Below, piece by piece: positions 9,127 through 18,508 of a DNA stretch of 64,000 bases (positions within the stretch are counted from its first letter, which is position 1; every line of letters starts with the position of its first letter). This DNA is from Botryobacter ruber (lineage in GTDB: Bacteria > Bacteroidota > Bacteroidia > Cytophagales > Hymenobacteraceae), in the NCBI RefSeq assembly GCF_003347595.2, contig NZ_QCZK02000047.1, positions 50,782 to 114,781 of the forward strand, given 5' to 3'. The position numbers were made by a program, and so were the translations under genes. Below the pieces are notes generated by a model. It saw only the letters and a list, made by a program, of their open reading frames with translations. It was not told the origin of the DNA and searched no databases.

Positions 9127-9156
9127 GGCTGGCAAGCTTAAACTGCCTTGCCAGCC
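9127..9156 (-). terminator. Possible terminator after the T9SS protein gene
   Basis: GGCTGGCAAG (9127-9136) pairs perfectly with CTTGCCAGCC (9147-9156), 26 bp beyond the stop codon on the minus strand. The T run after the stem is short, so efficiency is doubtful. Confidence 0.5.
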
Positions 9157-9181
9157 CTTGTGCATACCAAAGCGATGGCTA

Positions 9182-12100
9182 CTACTTCACCACGATCATC
9201 TTCAGGGTTTTGGCAAACGTACCGGCGCTGAGTTTATAAAAGTAAACTCCACTCGGCAGCTGTCCGGAGTCGAAGGACACCTCATAGTTTCCTGCAGCCT
9301 GGTTTTCATCAACCAGTACCTTTACCTCTTTTCCCAGTTGGTCATACACCACCAGCTTTACAAGCTGCGCATCAGCAATAGAATAGCTGATAGCAGACAG
9401 CTGATGGAAAGGGTTCGGATAATTCTGCTCCAGGTGATACCCTAAAACATCGGCATCAATTTTTAGGGCAAAAGGAACCTGCACACTGCCAGTCATTTTA
9501 TCCGGGCTGAAGGTTACTGGCGAACACGCCACCTCATACTCTTCCAGGTCATTTTTATCTGTTACCTTAAACTGTATTTCCTTCCCGGCATCCTGGATGT
9601 TCCCGTGAATGGTAAAAAAGGTACGGTACAGCTTCAGGTCTGGCAGGTACTCCTGCTGCGCAACACCGCGGCACACGCCATCGATAAAAGCGCCCAGCTG
9701 GAAGTTGTCCTGTGCGGGCTCCGTTCCATTTGTGTTAAGCAGGGCGGTTACCGTCATGTTGTACTCGTACTGACCGGGCTGTGTATCGTAACTTCCGGCT
9801 ACTTTGGCGTTTTGGGTATAACTCAAATTTCCGGTGCTTCCCAGTTTCAACTTATAGCCAGAGCCGGGGTACATGAACTTCAGGCTTCCAATCCAGGCAT
9901 CTTTGCCTGTGTCGTAGGTCGCAAAGGAGGTCTGGCTTTTGAGTTCGGCGCCACTTGTGGCGGTAAGCGAGGCCAGCGCTTCTTTTACATCGCCACTCTT
10001 ATTCCGCGGATACCCGATCCAGTTCCAGGTATTTGCCAGGTTAAGCGGCGCAATGGTCACCAGTTTAGCACCTACCACCCGCAGGGTATCCGGCTTGTCG
10101 GACAGGTGGATCAGGTAACCGGACTGGTTGTCGAGGGTGCGGAGCGTGCCTTGCCAGCCGGTAGCAGAACTGTACTCTGCATACTTCGTCTGCGATTTAA
10201 TGGTAACCCGGTTGTTCACTTCAGCGGACAACAGGCTGCTGAGCACATTTTCGCGCGACATGTCACTGCTTTCCACGTTAAACGAAACCCAGTTCCACCC
10301 TTTGGCCAGCGGGATAGTCTGCACCACGCCCTCCAGGTGCAGGATGTAAGGATTGCTTGCTGTCCCGAGTTTTCCGTCCGGCACAAAAAGCGTGGTTTCC
10401 TTTGCCCCATACTCCACCCCTGTCAGCGCATTCCACATCCTGAAACTGAGGGTTTCCTTTTTAGGGGGAGCTTCGTTGCTGTACACGGTAATAAAGGCTG
10501 CATATTTGTTGAGCTCCGGAATAAACACTATCCTGGCTGCGCCACGGGGCGTGCCGTTTACAAATACCCCAATTACGTCCCGGTTATCTTCAGACAATGG
10601 CGCATCTGCATCGGTTTGGCTATACTGCGCTACAATGCTCATGCTGTACTCAAAGTCACCGGCTTTAACTGCCCAGCCCGGAGGAATGGCCAGCAGCTCG
10701 TACTGCACTGGCATGGCTACTTCTTTTCCGTCTACTGTCGCAATAACGGTTCCGGTGTATACTCCCGGCACCAGGTCCGCCTGTGGTGTAAACCGCATTT
10801 CATAAGGCCCTTCAGGCAGCATAGCGCCGGTGGTAGCCGTTGGCGTAAGCCAGGCAGGGTGGCTGGTTATATGGAAGATCTTCGTGATTTTGGAAGCATT
10901 CTTCAGGTCGGCACGCAAGTCCTGCTGATTTCCGAACTGGGCGGAGGCCACTAATTCTCCCGGATCCCAGAACACCGGCGTGGCATTCACTTTAAACGTC
11001 CATACAACCGGGTACTTCTGTACATTTTTACTCAGGTCCTGCAGGTTACTTACTGTGGCTGTCAGCTCTACCCCTTCCAGCTCGTCGATCAGCGAAAAAG
11101 GATCGGTTTTGATGATGAGCGTTTTGCCGGAGCACTGGGTAGTGGTGGGGATAACTTCGCCATTGTCTTTGCGCACCAGCGTTACTACCGGCTGCGAAGC
11201 ATACTGGCCGTAGGAGTCGAAAACGCAGTTGATGTCCTTGTCGAAGGTCACGCTGATTTCCTCGCCTTTGCGGAGGTAGCCATCGGAAGGCGTAGGTGTA
11301 CCAAAGGGAGCAAGCGAACTCCTGTCGATAATGCCGCTCTGGATACTGGAGGTTGAAGTGCCTCTCTCGCCGCAGGAGCTTATGGCCCGCAGGTCGTATT
11401 CCCCGTCGGGCAGGTTGCTCACATCCCACTGGAAATCAATGAAAGGCTCATCAAAAAGCCCGCTGTTCTCGCCGTTGCGCAGGTACGTAACAGGCCGTGA
11501 CCAGCCTTCGCCTTTACGCCGGTACTCGAAGCTCACCGACTCCAGGTAGGGGTTGTTTTTGTCGTAGCCGGTTAAGGCCACATTGAGCTTGTTGTCGTTA
11601 TCCTTGTTCAGGTGCCAGTTCTCGCCGGGCAGCGACAGCGCTACATTGCTGCACTCGCTCTGGAAGGTTACATTGATCAATTCGCTCACGGAAGCGCCGC
11701 TGCCTACTTCCTGGCAGGTCGGATACATGAGCAGTTGAATTCCTTCGTACACCGAAGCCAGTGGCCCCCGCTCAATTGTGAGCGTGGCATTCAACACCTG
11801 GTTGTACTCGAGCCAGAAAGTTGCCGGGTCGCTGTTGATGATCTGGCCGCCCAGTTTTACAATGGCCCCATCCGGGTTGGTGGTGGAGATTACTTTTACC
11901 TGGTATTCCCGGGCTTCGCGGCTCTCGCTCTGGTTGGTAAGGGCCGCCCGCATAACTGCAGGAGAACCCAGCGGCACATTGCTCACCACAGGCGGGAACA
12001 CCTGGATGCGGGAATTGTCGCGGCGCTGGGTACCTTCTTCGTGCGGACAGCTGGTGGTACCGGATTTAATGCGGAAAGCAGGCACGCTGCGGGCTTTATC

Positions 12101-15100
12101 CTTCAGCACATCCACGCTCACAAAATCGCCCTTGTCATCGTCCTCCAGGTGGTAGCCAACGGTATAGCTGTTCGTTACATCGTCGCCGGTATGGGTAGCG
12201 GTAGACCAGCGGAAACTAGCTGTTACCCCGATCGAGCTGTCGAACCAGGCGCCGCCTTCGTTGTCTATTTTGGCTCCCAGGGCCAGGTCGAGGTTGACAA
12301 AACTGTTGTACTCATACGACTCGGAGGTGGTAATATCGGAACTGGTGGTGCGGGTATAAGGGGCGCCGGCGCTGAAGGAAATGTTTTCCTGGAACTCCGC
12401 TTTCTCGTTCCGGTTTTCTTCGTTCTTCTTCAGGATATTTTGCCAGGCCAGTATAGCATAAATATTCCGGTTTGCCTCCAGGGTATCGCCGGCAGCAACA
12501 AAGGTATCGCGCAGGTCTTCCAGCAAAGGGAGCAACGTTTCCTTGATATGCCGTTCCGTGTAGATAAAGGTAGTGGCAAAGTCGGTCATGTCCATCGAAG
12601 CTGTTTCTTTCAGTTCTACCTCACACTCTTGTTCGTGGTAAATCAGCTGCTCGGCAAACGAGAATTCCTGGTTGAAGGCAGCGCCAATATACACATCGCC
12701 CTGGTTGCCTACATAATCAAACTCAGAAGAGGTAGCATAATCCTCGTTAAAGGTGATGGTGGTAATCATGCCATCCCGGTTAAAGTTGTCGCGGCCAGCA
12801 ACGGCTTTAAAGTCGATGGTGGTACCAAAGCCGTGACCCGAAAATGGCGTTTTTACCTTGGCTCCGATCAGCAGGTTGGCATAGGCACCGGCTTCTCCCC
12901 CTATCAGCACCTCGGTGGTCTGGAAATGGGTAAAGGTGGAGCCTTTCGAAATAAAGCTGTAGCTGTTGTCGCCTGGCGGGTCGTGCAGAACAAGCATGGG
13001 CAGATCGGGTGAGCGGGTTACGAAGGAAGGGGCCAGTACTTTGGCTCCCGTCACCAGTACCCAGCTTTCGTGCGTTACCGGCTCCAGGAAACCAATATCT
13101 GCTTTCAGGTAGAGCAGCTTCTGATGGCGGTGCAGCGTGCTGATAGCCGTTTCGGGTTCGCCTGCCTCCAGTTCGTAGTAGGCATAGCCATGCTCGTTAA
13201 TCTGGAGCGTGATGGGACTTGGCTCATCGCCCACAAAATCATAAATCGTAACGGTGCCCGAGTTGATGGGGCAGCCGGGAATATCGCCTTGTGCCCGCTC
13301 GGCAAAATAAAGCGCCAGTTTGTATTTTATTCCTTTTTCCATCAGGGGCACCTGTTCGTTATCGAGGCAGGCCATTTCAGCACCGGCAGCTTCGTAATCG
13401 ATACTGACAAGGATGGGAGCCCGGTAAATAAACTCAGCTGTTGGCTCTACCACGGTGGTGTAGGTGCTGACGGTGTAGGACGTGTCGGTAGTGGCAGGAA
13501 TTGTAATGACGGTACCGTTGGGCAGGGTTTCGTTCCTGGCAGGCACATCGGTCACCACCGCAACCGAGTCTTTGGTAACAAGGGTGTCGCGCACACTCAG
13601 GTCTACTTTTATCACCTTGTTGGCAAACTGGTGCATGATGTTGGAGTTGGTGCTGCCATTGCCGGTATCGATGCTTTTCACCCGTACCTCATAGGGCCGC
13701 GCCGGCAGATCCGGGATGGTGAGTACACCTGTTTCATCCACGGTATGATCAACTTTGTAGCAGATTACCCCTCCGTCGGTGTTGGTAAGTTCAATTACAG
13801 CCGATTCGGCAATGGAACGCTCGCATCCACCCTGCACCACCACCTTCAGGTCATCGGTCTGGGTGTCTTTAAAATCAAGCCTTGTGAGATCGCCTGTTAC
13901 ATTCAGTGCATACGAAGCCTGCCCTGTTGCTCCGGACTTTGTCGTTTCAAAGGTGTGGTGCAGGTACTTTGGCGAAATCGTATAGGTGCCTTCGTCCTGC
14001 AGCACGAGCTGGTACTTTCCTTCCCTATCGGTCAATATTCCGCGCTTCTCGCCATTCACCAGTATCTCTACTCCCTTTATGCCGCAGGAGCTGGGCCAGC
14101 TCACGGTTCCCTGCAGGGTAAAGACGGTTTCATCGGTAAAGTCGATGCCTGTAACCGTGGGCGTGTTCAGGTCGAGCTTCCGGGTGATGGTGCTTTGCGT
14201 GAACACATGGTTTGTTTTGGAGGCGACAATATTGAATTCGGCTTCGGTGTAATAGTAGATGTCTTTTATCTCATAATAACCGGTCTGGTCGGTGGTGGTA
14301 GTATAGGTGGGCTGGGTGATGCCGGACGACTGGATCGTGTTCTTCAGGCTGGCCGTGACCGTAACACCCGAAACACCCGCGCCGAACTTGGATTTGACAT
14401 AGCCTTTCACAATACCGTTTGCCTTACGGTAACCATCGCCCTTCGAGGGTTTATAGTCCATGCCATCGGTTAGCGGAAAGATGTAGTAGGAGTATTTAAA
14501 ACCGGGAATGGCCTCGTAGTCGTTGAAGGAGGTGGCATTTTTATTCAGCACATCCAGTTCTTCCAGCTGGCTGAGCAGCACCGGGTTGCCGGGAGTAACG
14601 CCAGGCTTGCTGCGCATGATCTTTATGTTTTCGGCAAAAGCCGACATGTTGGCCCAGGTAATATTGGCGCGGTTCGTAAATGTACCCTGCGACACCACCA
14701 CGTTGGCAGATTTGGTGGAACCGGTAACAGCAGTTGTCTTTCCGGACTCGTGTGTTCCCCAGTCAGTAGTGTAGGAAGTTATCTGGTAGGTATGTGTTTC
14801 ACCAGGACTCACGTTGGTGTCGCGCCAGGTCATATCAGCGCCGTTGGCATTTATTTCGGCCACAGGAGTGCTGCCTCCGTCGCGGTAAATCCGGTACTTA
14901 AGCCGGCGGGTCTCGTAATTTGGGTTCCAGTTGCCTGTGTAGTAGCTTGGATGGCTAACCTGATCCGGAATGTGCGAGCCTTTTTTCCAGCTTACCTCAA
15001 TATATTCAAAAGCAGCGGCACTGGAAGCTGTTACGGTGTGGGGCCTGTAGATGGCGTCGGTGGTAAAAGAGTAAGGGCCGTTGTTAAAGATTACATCGTT

Positions 15101-15466
15101 GCCACAACCGGCTGAGTAATCAGCAACAACATAAAAACTCACAGACCTTCCAGGTCCGATAGGCCAGTAAACGGTGCCACTTGCGGCAGTTCCGATTTCC
15201 TGCTGCCACCACTTCAGGTGGTCAGGCTCACTATTCCCGTTCGGCCCTCCAATGATCTCAAACCAATGATAACAGTCGGTGCGCCAGCCATAAAAATCTA
15301 TTTTGTGGTAGTAATCACTCCTATCCCCTGTTCGGACGATATGGTGGCCGCCATGGTCGGCCAGTGCTCCGTTGGGAAAAAGGGCAGCGAACAGCAGCAG
15401 GAGTAGCAGCCACCTGTAGTGACTACTCTTTTGCCTTGGCAATGGGAAAAAGTAGTTGTTTTTCAT
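9182..15466 (-). CDS. Giant multidomain cell-surface protein with T9SS sorting domain
   Basis: 2094 residues. A signal peptide (core WLLLLLLFAALFPNGALA) is followed by a Cys-, Trp- and His-rich N-terminal domain (GWRTDCYHWFEIIGG). Fibronectin-III-like and carboxypeptidase-regulatory-like beta domains follow (GVSGVTVTASLK then DQTGYYEIKDI; GVEILVNGEKRG). A long central region has few known motifs (about residues 690-1190) and contains a charged helical stretch (about 1020-1080). Later come a bacterial Ig-like domain and two duplicated modules: a GWNWVSF/WNWIGY unit copied twice and a YEYNMTV/FEYSMSI unit copied twice. The last 80 residues, from LEQNYPNPF through GLPSGVYFYKL-type sequence to a Lys end, are a type A T9SS sorting signal. 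So the protein should be exported by type IX secretion and attached or released at the surface. Function is unknown; adhesion is plausible. Confidence 0.88.
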   Translation of the reverse strand: MKNNYFFPLPRQKSSHYRWLLLLLLFAALFPNGALADHGGHHIVRTGDRSDYYHKIDFYGWRTDCYHWFEIIGGPNGNSEPDHLKWWQQEIGTAASGTVYWPIGPGRSVSFYVVADYSAGCGNDVIFNNGPYSFTTDAIYRPHTVTASSAAAFEYIEVSWKKGSHIPDQVSHPSYYTGNWNPNYETRRLKYRIYRDGGSTPVAEINANGADMTWRDTNVSPGETHTYQITSYTTDWGTHESGKTTAVTGSTKSANVVVSQGTFTNRANITWANMSAFAENIKIMRSKPGVTPGNPVLLSQLEELDVLNKNATSFNDYEAIPGFKYSYYIFPLTDGMDYKPSKGDGYRKANGIVKGYVKSKFGAGVSGVTVTASLKNTIQSSGITQPTYTTTTDQTGYYEIKDIYYYTEAEFNIVASKTNHVFTQSTITRKLDLNTPTVTGIDFTDETVFTLQGTVSWPSSCGIKGVEILVNGEKRGILTDREGKYQLVLQDEGTYTISPKYLHHTFETTKSGATGQASYALNVTGDLTRLDFKDTQTDDLKVVVQGGCERSIAESAVIELTNTDGGVICYKVDHTVDETGVLTIPDLPARPYEVRVKSIDTGNGSTNSNIMHQFANKVIKVDLSVRDTLVTKDSVAVVTDVPARNETLPNGTVITIPATTDTSYTVSTYTTVVEPTAEFIYRAPILVSIDYEAAGAEMACLDNEQVPLMEKGIKYKLALYFAERAQGDIPGCPINSGTVTIYDFVGDEPSPITLQINEHGYAYYELEAGEPETAISTLHRHQKLLYLKADIGFLEPVTHESWVLVTGAKVLAPSFVTRSPDLPMLVLHDPPGDNSYSFISKGSTFTHFQTTEVLIGGEAGAYANLLIGAKVKTPFSGHGFGTTIDFKAVAGRDNFNRDGMITTITFNEDYATSSEFDYVGNQGDVYIGAAFNQEFSFAEQLIYHEQECEVELKETASMDMTDFATTFIYTERHIKETLLPLLEDLRDTFVAAGDTLEANRNIYAILAWQNILKKNEENRNEKAEFQENISFSAGAPYTRTTSSDITTSESYEYNSFVNLDLALGAKIDNEGGAWFDSSIGVTASFRWSTATHTGDDVTNSYTVGYHLEDDDKGDFVSVDVLKDKARSVPAFRIKSGTTSCPHEEGTQRRDNSRIQVFPPVVSNVPLGSPAVMRAALTNQSESREAREYQVKVISTTNPDGAIVKLGGQIINSDPATFWLEYNQVLNATLTIERGPLASVYEGIQLLMYPTCQEVGSGASVSELINVTFQSECSNVALSLPGENWHLNKDNDNKLNVALTGYDKNNPYLESVSFEYRRKGEGWSRPVTYLRNGENSGLFDEPFIDFQWDVSNLPDGEYDLRAISSCGERGTSTSSIQSGIIDRSSLAPFGTPTPSDGYLRKGEEISVTFDKDINCVFDSYGQYASQPVVTLVRKDNGEVIPTTTQCSGKTLIIKTDPFSLIDELEGVELTATVSNLQDLSKNVQKYPVVWTFKVNATPVFWDPGELVASAQFGNQQDLRADLKNASKITKIFHITSHPAWLTPTATTGAMLPEGPYEMRFTPQADLVPGVYTGTVIATVDGKEVAMPVQYELLAIPPGWAVKAGDFEYSMSIVAQYSQTDADAPLSEDNRDVIGVFVNGTPRGAARIVFIPELNKYAAFITVYSNEAPPKKETLSFRMWNALTGVEYGAKETTLFVPDGKLGTASNPYILHLEGVVQTIPLAKGWNWVSFNVESSDMSRENVLSSLLSAEVNNRVTIKSQTKYAEYSSATGWQGTLRTLDNQSGYLIHLSDKPDTLRVVGAKLVTIAPLNLANTWNWIGYPRNKSGDVKEALASLTATSGAELKSQTSFATYDTGKDAWIGSLKFMYPGSGYKLKLGSTGNLSYTQNAKVAGSYDTQPGQYEYNMTVTALLNTNGTEPAQDNFQLGAFIDGVCRGVAQQEYLPDLKLYRTFFTIHGNIQDAGKEIQFKVTDKNDLEEYEVACSPVTFSPDKMTGSVQVPFALKIDADVLGYHLEQNYPNPFHQLSAISYSIADAQLVKLVVYDQLGKEVKVLVDENQAAGNYEVSFDSGQLPSGVYFYKLSAGTFAKTLKMIVVK

Positions 15467-15586
15467 ACTTCATTAAGTTTAAAGTGAAAACTGAGCAACT
15501 GGAGCTTTAAATGAAGTTCCAGTAAAAGAAAGGGTAAAGGAAAGCTACAGCAGCAAGAAAGGTTTCTCTGCTTTTGAATTGAACAG

Positions 15587-17041
15587 TTAGTTTATTTTTC
15601 GCCGGAAAGCCAGGTAGTCATACTGCAGCTCATAAAACCGGGAAGCTATTTTCCAGTTCATCAAGGCATTGGCTTTGTCGCCCATAGCGAGGTAGGTGTT
15701 GCCGATAAGGTAAGAGGTGCGGGGACAGTGGGAATCAGCCAGCGACAACTCCTGAAGCGCTTTCTCAAACTGCTTTTCTTCCAGTGCCAGCACTCCCTGG
15801 AGCAGGTGCGCCTGCTGTAACTCGGCAGCAGCATTACGGCCGGCAGCTTTCTTCTGGTACTCAAGCGCCTTCTTCCAGGCTGTGGCCAGGTCTTTTGTTG
15901 CTAAAGCCAACCGGGCTTCCCTCAACAGGTACTCCTGGTTTGCCTGAGTTTTAGCCGCACGCGGGAGCGGCATGGTATCGCAGACCGCCTGCGCCTGCCG
16001 GTAACTTGCCAGCGCTGCTGCCGGGTTTCCTGCTTCCAGCCAGATATCTCCTAAAAGATAATGATCGGCAATAAGGAGCTGCGGCACCTTGCTTTTCTGT
16101 GCCAGTTCCAGGCGCTTCCGTACTTCTTCTGTGGCTTTTTCAAAATTACCCTCGTCCAGGTAGGCAGCACCGCTTGCGTAGAGGGCCTGCCGCCGAATCT
16201 CATCATTTGGAGCCAGATCAAACAACTTTTGCGCCTGCTCCCGGGCTTTGTCTCCTTTCTTCTGAAATAAGTAGCCGGCGCTCAGGCCCAGGTAGGCCTG
16301 GTAAAACTCCGGATCAAGGTGAAGGGCCATCTCAAACGCGGCAGCGGCCTTTTGCCATTCCCCCTGCTTCAGCAGCAACTGGCCGGTTGCCACAAAACCA
16401 TACGGTTCCTCTGGCAGCAGTTCCTGATAAGCGGCCAGCGCCTGTTCGGCATCGCTGAAGCGGCCCGCTGCCACCAGGGCAGCACCCAGCAAAGCATAAA
16501 ACGGGGGAAAACCGGGCATTTGTGCTACGCCCTTCCGAAGCTCCGCTATGGCTGCCTCCCGGTTCTGTTGCCGCAGGTAAAAAGACGCCAGCGCCAGCCG
16601 TGCCTGCCTGTCTTCCGGGAAACGACTTACAAGTTTCATTAACAGTTCCTGCTCTTTTTCCGGCTGCCTCTCCGTTTGAGCCACGGCCGCTTTAATCAGT
16701 AGTTGTTCGCCTTCGCTTACGGCGTTTACCAGTGCGGTCGCTTTCTGCAGGTTTTCGGTTTGGGCTGCACTATACGTCGGCGACACCTGCGCCAGGTACA
16801 GATAAGCCAGTGCAAAGGAAGTATCCCTGGAGACGGCTTTCACCAAATAAGACTTCGCACGCGCCATATCCTTGTTTTCGGCCCTTTCGCGACCAGCCAG
16901 AAAAGCCGCCAGAGCCTCAGGTGAGCGCGTGGTTACCTTCAAACCCGCTGCCAGGGCCGAGGTTGCCAACAACAGTGTACACACAAATGCCAGGAGCAAC
17001 AACTGAAACTGGCGCGATAATGGGATGGCGATGGGGCGCAT
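15587..17041 (-). CDS. Secreted TPR-repeat protein
   Basis: 484 residues with a signal peptide (LLLLAFVCTLLLATSALA, cleavage about residue 32). The rest is built of tetratricopeptide repeats, with typical A/G/Y spacing seen in FALAYLYLAQ, DRQARLALASFYLRQ, PPFYALLGAALVAAGRFSDAEQAL, PYGFVATGQLLLKQGEWQKAAAAFEMAL, YQAYLGLSAGYLFQKKGDKA and SYLIGNTYLAMGDKANAL, at least nine units. It is a protein-interaction scaffold in the periplasm or at the membrane. The gene for the giant T9SS protein begins 120 bp downstream on the same strand, so the two may be co-transcribed and the TPR protein may assist that protein's assembly (inference). Confidence 0.85.
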   Translation of the reverse strand: MRPIAIPLSRQFQLLLLAFVCTLLLATSALAAGLKVTTRSPEALAAFLAGRERAENKDMARAKSYLVKAVSRDTSFALAYLYLAQVSPTYSAAQTENLQKATALVNAVSEGEQLLIKAAVAQTERQPEKEQELLMKLVSRFPEDRQARLALASFYLRQQNREAAIAELRKGVAQMPGFPPFYALLGAALVAAGRFSDAEQALAAYQELLPEEPYGFVATGQLLLKQGEWQKAAAAFEMALHLDPEFYQAYLGLSAGYLFQKKGDKAREQAQKLFDLAPNDEIRRQALYASGAAYLDEGNFEKATEEVRKRLELAQKSKVPQLLIADHYLLGDIWLEAGNPAAALASYRQAQAVCDTMPLPRAAKTQANQEYLLREARLALATKDLATAWKKALEYQKKAAGRNAAAELQQAHLLQGVLALEEKQFEKALQELSLADSHCPRTSYLIGNTYLAMGDKANALMNWKIASRFYELQYDYLAFRRKIN

Positions 17042-17637
17042 AGGATTTCCTTTTAAGTGATAACCAGGAAAAGTACTTGACCGGATTGGGAAGAAAAGTA
17101 GTTAACTGACGCAGCAGAAGTTGTGCAGCAGTAAGTATATGGACGGTAGCGGCTCTCATGATGCGTTCTTTACAGGTATAAAAAATGCATGCGCACCAAC
17201 CGCGAAGGATGCCGGTGTGCAGAAGCTACTCGGATGAAGGGAAGGTAAAGATGAAAAGAAAAAAAAATAGTCGCAGAAACTGTATGAACCGAGATGCTTC
17301 TCCGTTTGATGTTGAATTATATTTTCATAAAGAAAACTGTACATATTTAACAGCTAAGCAACAGATAAAATAACGTTACAACATGCAATATATATACTTT
17401 TTATTGTATTCCACTGATCATTTAAAAGTATTTTTAAACTTATACAGCAAATAGTGCCAAACCACAATCAATTCCTACCTGGAAGCACGCACTATGTCCT
17501 ATGACGGAAGCTGCTGCCTGGTCCCCTTCCTGTTCCGCCGTACCTGAAGCACGATGCGTTACAGCTGTTTGTTTTCAAAGCAAAACGTATTCAGTCCCGA
17601 TGCGTTAGAAAGGTTGAATAACTAAACATGAATATAT
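17042..17637. other. Gap without a recognisable gene
   Basis: 596 bp between divergent genes, AT-rich in the middle (17240-17460). A 62-codon open frame at 17185-17373 has no ribosome-site context or recognisable protein features and was not called. No long repeat or clear promoter motif was found; it presumably contains the promoters of the two flanking genes. Confidence 0.55.
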
Positions 17638-17865
17638 ATGGAAAACGGAGCAGAAGTATTTTTTGGATTAGGAATATTGGGGCTGATACTCGGATTAATC
17701 GGTTTAATCCTGTATTTCTGGAGCATTATCTGGGCCTACAAGGATGCTGAACGAAGACGTAGATCCGGTATCCTGATTGCCCTCCTGGTTGCTTTTGTTG
17801 CCTGGCCGTTAGGTTTGATCATTTGGCTGCTGATCAGGCCAAGCGTGTTCGAAAGAAATATATAG
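17638..17865 (+). CDS. Small two-helix membrane protein
   Basis: 75 residues with two hydrophobic segments (about 8-33 and 44-66) joined by a strongly basic loop, AYKDAERRRRSG. Such short proteins resemble the PLDc_N / phospholipase-D-nuclease N-terminal-like or YqaE-like small membrane proteins, but the match is not firm. The basic loop should face the cytoplasm. An ATG ten bases upstream (17628) is out of frame. The CsbD gene follows 90 bp downstream on the same strand; CsbD proteins are often stress-induced, so a shared stress role is possible. Confidence 0.72.
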   Translation: MENGAEVFFGLGILGLILGLIGLILYFWSIIWAYKDAERRRRSGILIALLVAFVAWPLGLIIWLLIRPSVFERNI

Positions 17866-17955
17866 CCCTCTGATTTAAATTGAACAACAAATAAAAACTT
17901 GTTTCAAGAAAAGGCGTTTCAGATTACTAAAGGACATAACCTAACAACTAGAACT

Positions 17956-18141
17956 ATGGACAAATTGGAATTAAAAGGTAACTGGAATGAACTGAAAGGC
18001 AAGGTAAAACAAGCCTACGGCGACCTCAGCGACGACGATCTGAAATATGAAGAAGGAAAAGACGATGAGCTACTCGGGCGCCTGCAGCAGAAAACAGGAA
18101 AAACCCGCGACGACCTTGTTCGCTGGTTGAGAAGCCTGTAG
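17956..18141 (+). CDS. CsbD family stress-response protein
   Basis: 61 residues from the ATG at 17956 (MDKLELKGNWNELKGKVKQ). The segments GNWNELKGKVKQAYGDLSDDDL and LLGRLQQKTGKTRDDL are the hallmark of the CsbD family, small acidic helical proteins induced by general stress in many bacteria; the biochemical role is unknown. The frame is open upstream to a TTG at 17899, but the family pattern begins at the ATG, which I chose. A strong terminator follows at 18179-18213. Confidence 0.92.
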   Translation: MDKLELKGNWNELKGKVKQAYGDLSDDDLKYEEGKDDELLGRLQQKTGKTRDDLVRWLRSL

Positions 18142-18178
18142 ACAGCTTCAGAGAATTGTTCGAAACATCACTTACATC

Positions 18179-18216
18179 AAAAAGCCCTTGCTGCGACCGC
18201 AGCAAGGGCTTTTTGA
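18179..18216 (+). terminator. Rho-independent terminator after csbD-like gene
   Basis: AAAGCCCTTGCTGC (18181-18194) pairs perfectly with GCAGCAAGGGCTTT around a 4-base GACC loop, followed by a T run. Confidence 0.93.
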
Positions 18217-18221
18217 TGTTT

Positions 18222-18500
18222 TTGTCTGAATCAGGATTTACAGGATTAGGTTTGTCTGAACACGATTAAGAAGATTTAAGGAATAACAGGATTGGATTTG
18301 TCTGTGGTTCGTGCAGGAGACGCGGTGCCCGCGTCTCTACAGCCTTACCCCCAACCTCTCTGCCTTTCTGTTACAGGGTTGAAAATTAAAGGATTAAAAA
18401 TGTTCAACCCCTACACAATAACTACCTATCTCTTAAAGGGTTGAAGATTTTCAACCCCTACAAATTGTACCTTTCTAACTTTCTAACTCCTAAGCTTTTA
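18222..18500. repeat. Composite dispersed repeat, copy A (18142-18508 gap)
   Basis: No gene is seen between the terminator and the MG2 gene. The stretch joins four recurring pieces: GTCTGAA...ACAGGATT segments, a hairpin with stem GAGACGCG (18317-18324 with 18330-18337) after TGTGGTTCGTGCAG, paired GGGTTGAA / TTCAACCC segments, and a short TTTCTAACT array ending about 18490. The same pieces recur in part at 36608-36912 (inverted order) and 59495-59793. Confidence 0.75.
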
Positions 18501-18508
18501 ACTGCCAA

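Larger units (their letters stand above)
8793..9181. other. Intergenic region between convergent genes: paired dispersed elements and hairpins
   Basis: 389 bp with no gene. Two copies of the short dispersed element face each other (8848-8880 forward, 8929-8958 reverse), forming an inverted pair. Two transcription-terminator-like hairpins follow at 9013-9045 and 9127-9156. Confidence 0.7.

Noticed and set aside
9605..14473. Several long plus-strand open frames (9605-10954, 11612-13012, 13070-14473)
   Set aside because: They lie opposite the T9SS protein gene, lack domain patterns, and read as low-complexity shadows with frequent Cys/His/Arg; the minus-strand frame has recognisable domains throughout.
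17185..17373. 62-codon open frame as a small gene
   Set aside because: No recognisable domain, no start context, and unusual composition.
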